DNA from: JBEIJQ01 sp040380145
GTDB lineage: Bacteria > Bacteroidota > Bacteroidia > Chitinophagales > Saprospiraceae
Reading direction: 5' to 3'
NCBI GenBank assembly: GCA_040380145.1
Contig: JBEIJQ010000031.1
Coordinates: 1 to 22,806 of the forward strand
DNA: 22,806 bases
Of this stretch, positions 21,598-22,806 are shown piece after piece. How positions within the stretch are numbered: position 1 is the stretch's first letter; every line of letters starts with the position of its first letter. Under the pieces are notes generated by a model, which saw only the letters and a list, made by a program, of their open reading frames with translations, did no database searches and was not told the DNA's origin. The position numbers were made by a program, and so were the translations under genes.

Positions 21598-21605
21598 TAT
21601 TTTTG
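21598..21605 (+). promoter_or_regulatory. Bacteroidota -7 element of the class I methyltransferase gene
   Basis: TATTTTTG matches TAnnTTTG 27 nt before the ATG at 21633. No -33 TTG is evident. It helps choose the start at 21633 over the in-frame ATG at 21570, which lies upstream of this element. Confidence 0.45.
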
Positions 21606-21632
21606 GGCTTTCCTTTCACTCCGTTGCCCACC

Positions 21633-22472
21633 ATGCTCCGCCCGGCACTCCGTTATTATCTCCGAGCCCAGACCAAGTACCGGGTGCACAGCCCGTTCGC
21701 GGGCCGGTGGATCGACGAGGTGCTCGAAGACGACCGCTGGTATTATGCTTTCGACGACCTGAAATTTTTTTGGGAAAAATTGCTCTTGGACCGCCGAGAA
21801 ATCCCCGTGCACGACCTCGGCGCCGGTCCGCGTACAGGCGCCCGCAACGATACGAGAACCGTGGCTTCCATTGCGCGCAACGCCGTCTGCAGCCCGGCCA
21901 AAGGACGATTTTTGTTCCGCCAGGCCCTTTTTTCCCGTCCCGGCACGATCCTCGAACTGGGCACCTCGCTCGGGATCTCTTCGCTGTACCTCCGCGCGGC
22001 GGCGCCCGGTGCCCGCTTGGTCACCGTCGAAGGCTGTCCGGAAACGGCCGCCGTCGCCCGTGAAAATTTCCAGAAGTCGGGCCTCCGCTCCCCCGAACTG
22101 CACATCGGCGATTTCGATCGGGTTCTGCCCGAACTTTTGCCCAGATTGGGGCAGATCGACCTGCTGTACATGGACGGCAACCACCGGGAAGCCCCTACCC
22201 TGCGGTACTTCGAAATGTGCCTTCCCTATGTGGGCAACGACACCGTTTTTCTCCTCGACGACATTTACTGGTCCGCCGAGATGCAGCGCGCTTGGCAGCG
22301 GTTGGCCGCACATCCCAGGGTCGCGCTTTCTTTGGATGTCTTCCATACCGGGCTGCTTTTTTTCCGTCCCGATTTTTCGGAAAAAAAACACTTCGTGCTG
22401 GCGCCTTGGAATTGGAAACCGTGGCAAAGCGGTTTCCTGCGCTCGGAATCGGGCACCCAAGGCCCGAAATAA
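21633..22472 (+). CDS. Class I SAM-dependent methyltransferase
   Basis: The 279-residue product begins MLRPALRYYLRAQTKYRVHSPFA; the YRVHSPF element is typical of a Bacteroidota methyltransferase group. The Rossmann core has motif I ILELGTSLGISSLYLR (about 106-121), an acidic strand end in LVTVEG, IGDFDRVLPELL, and IDLLYMDGNHREAPTLRYFE. A second acidic motif, FLLDDIYWSAEM, resembles the metal-site region of COG4122-type O-methyltransferases. The substrate is not identifiable. An A8 run (22381-22388) near the 3' end codes EKKH and could slip. It is divergent from the GH3 gene, so small-molecule tailoring together is possible but speculative. Confidence 0.85.
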   Translation: MLRPALRYYLRAQTKYRVHSPFAGRWIDEVLEDDRWYYAFDDLKFFWEKLLLDRREIPVHDLGAGPRTGARNDTRTVASIARNAVCSPAKGRFLFRQALFSRPGTILELGTSLGISSLYLRAAAPGARLVTVEGCPETAAVARENFQKSGLRSPELHIGDFDRVLPELLPRLGQIDLLYMDGNHREAPTLRYFEMCLPYVGNDTVFLLDDIYWSAEMQRAWQRLAAHPRVALSLDVFHTGLLFFRPDFSEKKHFVLAPWNWKPWQSGFLRSESGTQGPK

Positions 22473-22473
22473 T

Positions 22474-22493
22474 CCCAAAATTGTCGTTGAAAA
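22474..22493 (+). repeat. CCAAAATTGTC motif, copy 1
   Basis: CCCAAAATTGTCGTTGAAAA matches 22644-22663 at 18 of 20 positions, and its core matches the inverted copy at 140-153 at 13 of 14. It begins just after the methyltransferase stop codon. Confidence 0.5.
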
Positions 22494-22521
22494 CGTATTG
22501 TCCGCCTCTTTTGTCAGAATC

Positions 22522-22555
22522 AGGATTTACAGGATTTTAGGATTTACAGGATTTT
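22522..22555 (+). repeat. 17-bp perfect tandem repeat
   Basis: AGGATTTACAGGATTTT occurs twice back to back (22522-22538 and 22539-22555). Each unit holds two AGGATTT steps. The flanking TCAGGATT (22520-22527) is complementary to AATCCTGA (22602-22609), so the unit may be a decayed inverted repeat element. I recall similar AGGATTTACAGG tracts in intergenic DNA of other Bacteroidota, which is memory, not a search. Confidence 0.75.
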
Positions 22556-22643
22556 TTTCGCCCCCATTGACCAGTAAGATTTCCGTACAAGTCTATTTTC
22601 GAATCCTGAAGAGCTTGTCTATATTTTTTGGCCTGTTTTTCAA

Positions 22644-22663
22644 CCCAAAATTGTCATTGGAAA
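22644..22663 (+). repeat. CCAAAATTGTC motif, copy 2
   Basis: CCCAAAATTGTCATTGGAAA contains the 14-mer CCAAAATTGTCATT, which is found exactly, in inverted orientation, at 140-153 near the left end of the window. Confidence 0.5.
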
Positions 22664-22694
22664 AAATCTCTATTGGCGGCCATTAGAGATTTTT
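22662..22694. terminator. 33-bp imperfect palindrome, possible bidirectional terminator
   Basis: AAAAATCTCTA (22662-22672) and TAGAGATTTTT (22684-22694) are perfect 11-bp complements. Inside, TGGC (22674-22677) pairs with GCCA (22679-22682) around a single base. The arms end in A and T runs, so a hairpin would have a T tail on either strand. It is 190 nt from the methyltransferase stop, which is far for a terminator; a protein-binding site is an alternative. Confidence 0.45.
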
Positions 22695-22759
22695 GGTCGT
22701 AAAAACTTGAAATACAGTTTATAAAGTACAGTCGAGCCCCAGGAAAATCAAAGAGCGAC

Positions 22760-22778
22760 CTGTAAGAAATTCTTACAG
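22760..22778. promoter_or_regulatory. 19-bp perfect palindrome
   Basis: CTGTAAGAA (22760-22768) and TTCTTACAG (22770-22778) are exact complements around one central A. The size and odd centre suit a dimeric regulator site more than a terminator. The gene it would control lies beyond the right edge. Confidence 0.4.
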
Positions 22779-22806
22779 CCCAGCCGGCCTTCGAGAAAAT
22801 TCCGAC

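Larger units (their letters stand above)
22473..22806. other. Noncoding, repeat-rich region at the right end
   Basis: No credible gene was found in these 334 nt. It holds a 17-bp tandem repeat, two copies of a CCAAAATTGTC-type motif, a 33-bp imperfect palindrome and a 19-bp palindrome, each listed separately. The sequence is AT-rich, unlike the flanking genes. Confidence 0.7.

Noticed and set aside
20557..21762. 401-codon plus-strand frame opposite the GH3 gene
   Set aside because: It is antisense to an intact GH3 gene and crosses its promoter; the His- and Asp-rich composition is typical of a shadow.
22596..22608. TTCGAATCC, resembling a tRNA T-loop
   Set aside because: The flanking bases do not make a T-stem and no cloverleaf is found in the surrounding noncoding DNA.

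Overview
The window looks like chromosomal DNA of a Bacteroidota bacterium, most likely of the Saprospiraceae/Lewinella type (the lineage is inference). Three things point there. Many genes are preceded by the Bacteroidota promoter core TAnnTTTG and have no obvious Shine-Dalgarno sequence. PurF is the long form of about 630 residues that starts MSDQIKHECGIAL. The gene content is also typical: an 83-residue pterin dehydratase, DUF2490, a DUF8202-like secreted protein, paired small YeeE/YedE proteins and a GH3 family enzyme. Coding DNA is GC-rich and intergenic DNA AT-rich. I saw no tRNA, rRNA, CRISPR array, transposase or phage gene.

Layout: (1) 1-4.7 kb, minus strand: a small membrane-anchored protein, rfbC (own promoter), and a compact run of pterin dehydratase, transmembrane Ser/Thr kinase and nicotinate phosphoribosyltransferase. 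(2) 5.0-8.6 kb: a small membrane protein and a nucleotidyltransferase converge with overlapping stop codons. The nucleotidyltransferase gene is divergent from a large O-antigen-ligase/TPR membrane protein, across a nested inverted repeat. (3) 14.8 down to 8.6 kb, minus strand: a nine-gene array of ArsR regulator, TauE/SafE exporter, DUF2490 barrel, metallo-beta-lactamase/double-rhodanese persulfide dioxygenase, cytoplasmic rhodanese, lipoprotein rhodanese, fatty-acid-hydroxylase/sterol-desaturase membrane protein, and two small YeeE/YedE sulfur-transport proteins. (4) 14.9-18.6 kb: purF and an inositol-monophosphatase-like gene separated by 1 nt, divergent from an arsM-like arsenite methyltransferase. 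(5) 18.6-22.5 kb: a secreted LamG/DUF8202-like protein, a GH3 protein, and a divergent class I methyltransferase. (6) 22.5-22.8 kb: noncoding DNA rich in repeats and palindromes.

How the genes work together: array (3) reads as a reactive-sulfur handling system. Thiosulfate or related sulfur species would pass through the YeeE/YedE pair, persulfides would be relayed by rhodaneses in the cytoplasm and at the envelope, the iron dioxygenase would make sulfite, and TauE/SafE would export a sulfur anion, under an ArsR-type repressor. The unexpected members are the di-iron membrane hydroxylase, translationally coupled to the first YeeE/YedE gene, and the DUF2490 protein. This is the best candidate in the window for incompletely described biology. 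Other items of interest are a kinase with an NTF2-like extracytoplasmic domain, the divergent palindromic promoter at 6.3 kb, and short repeats shared by the two ends of the window.
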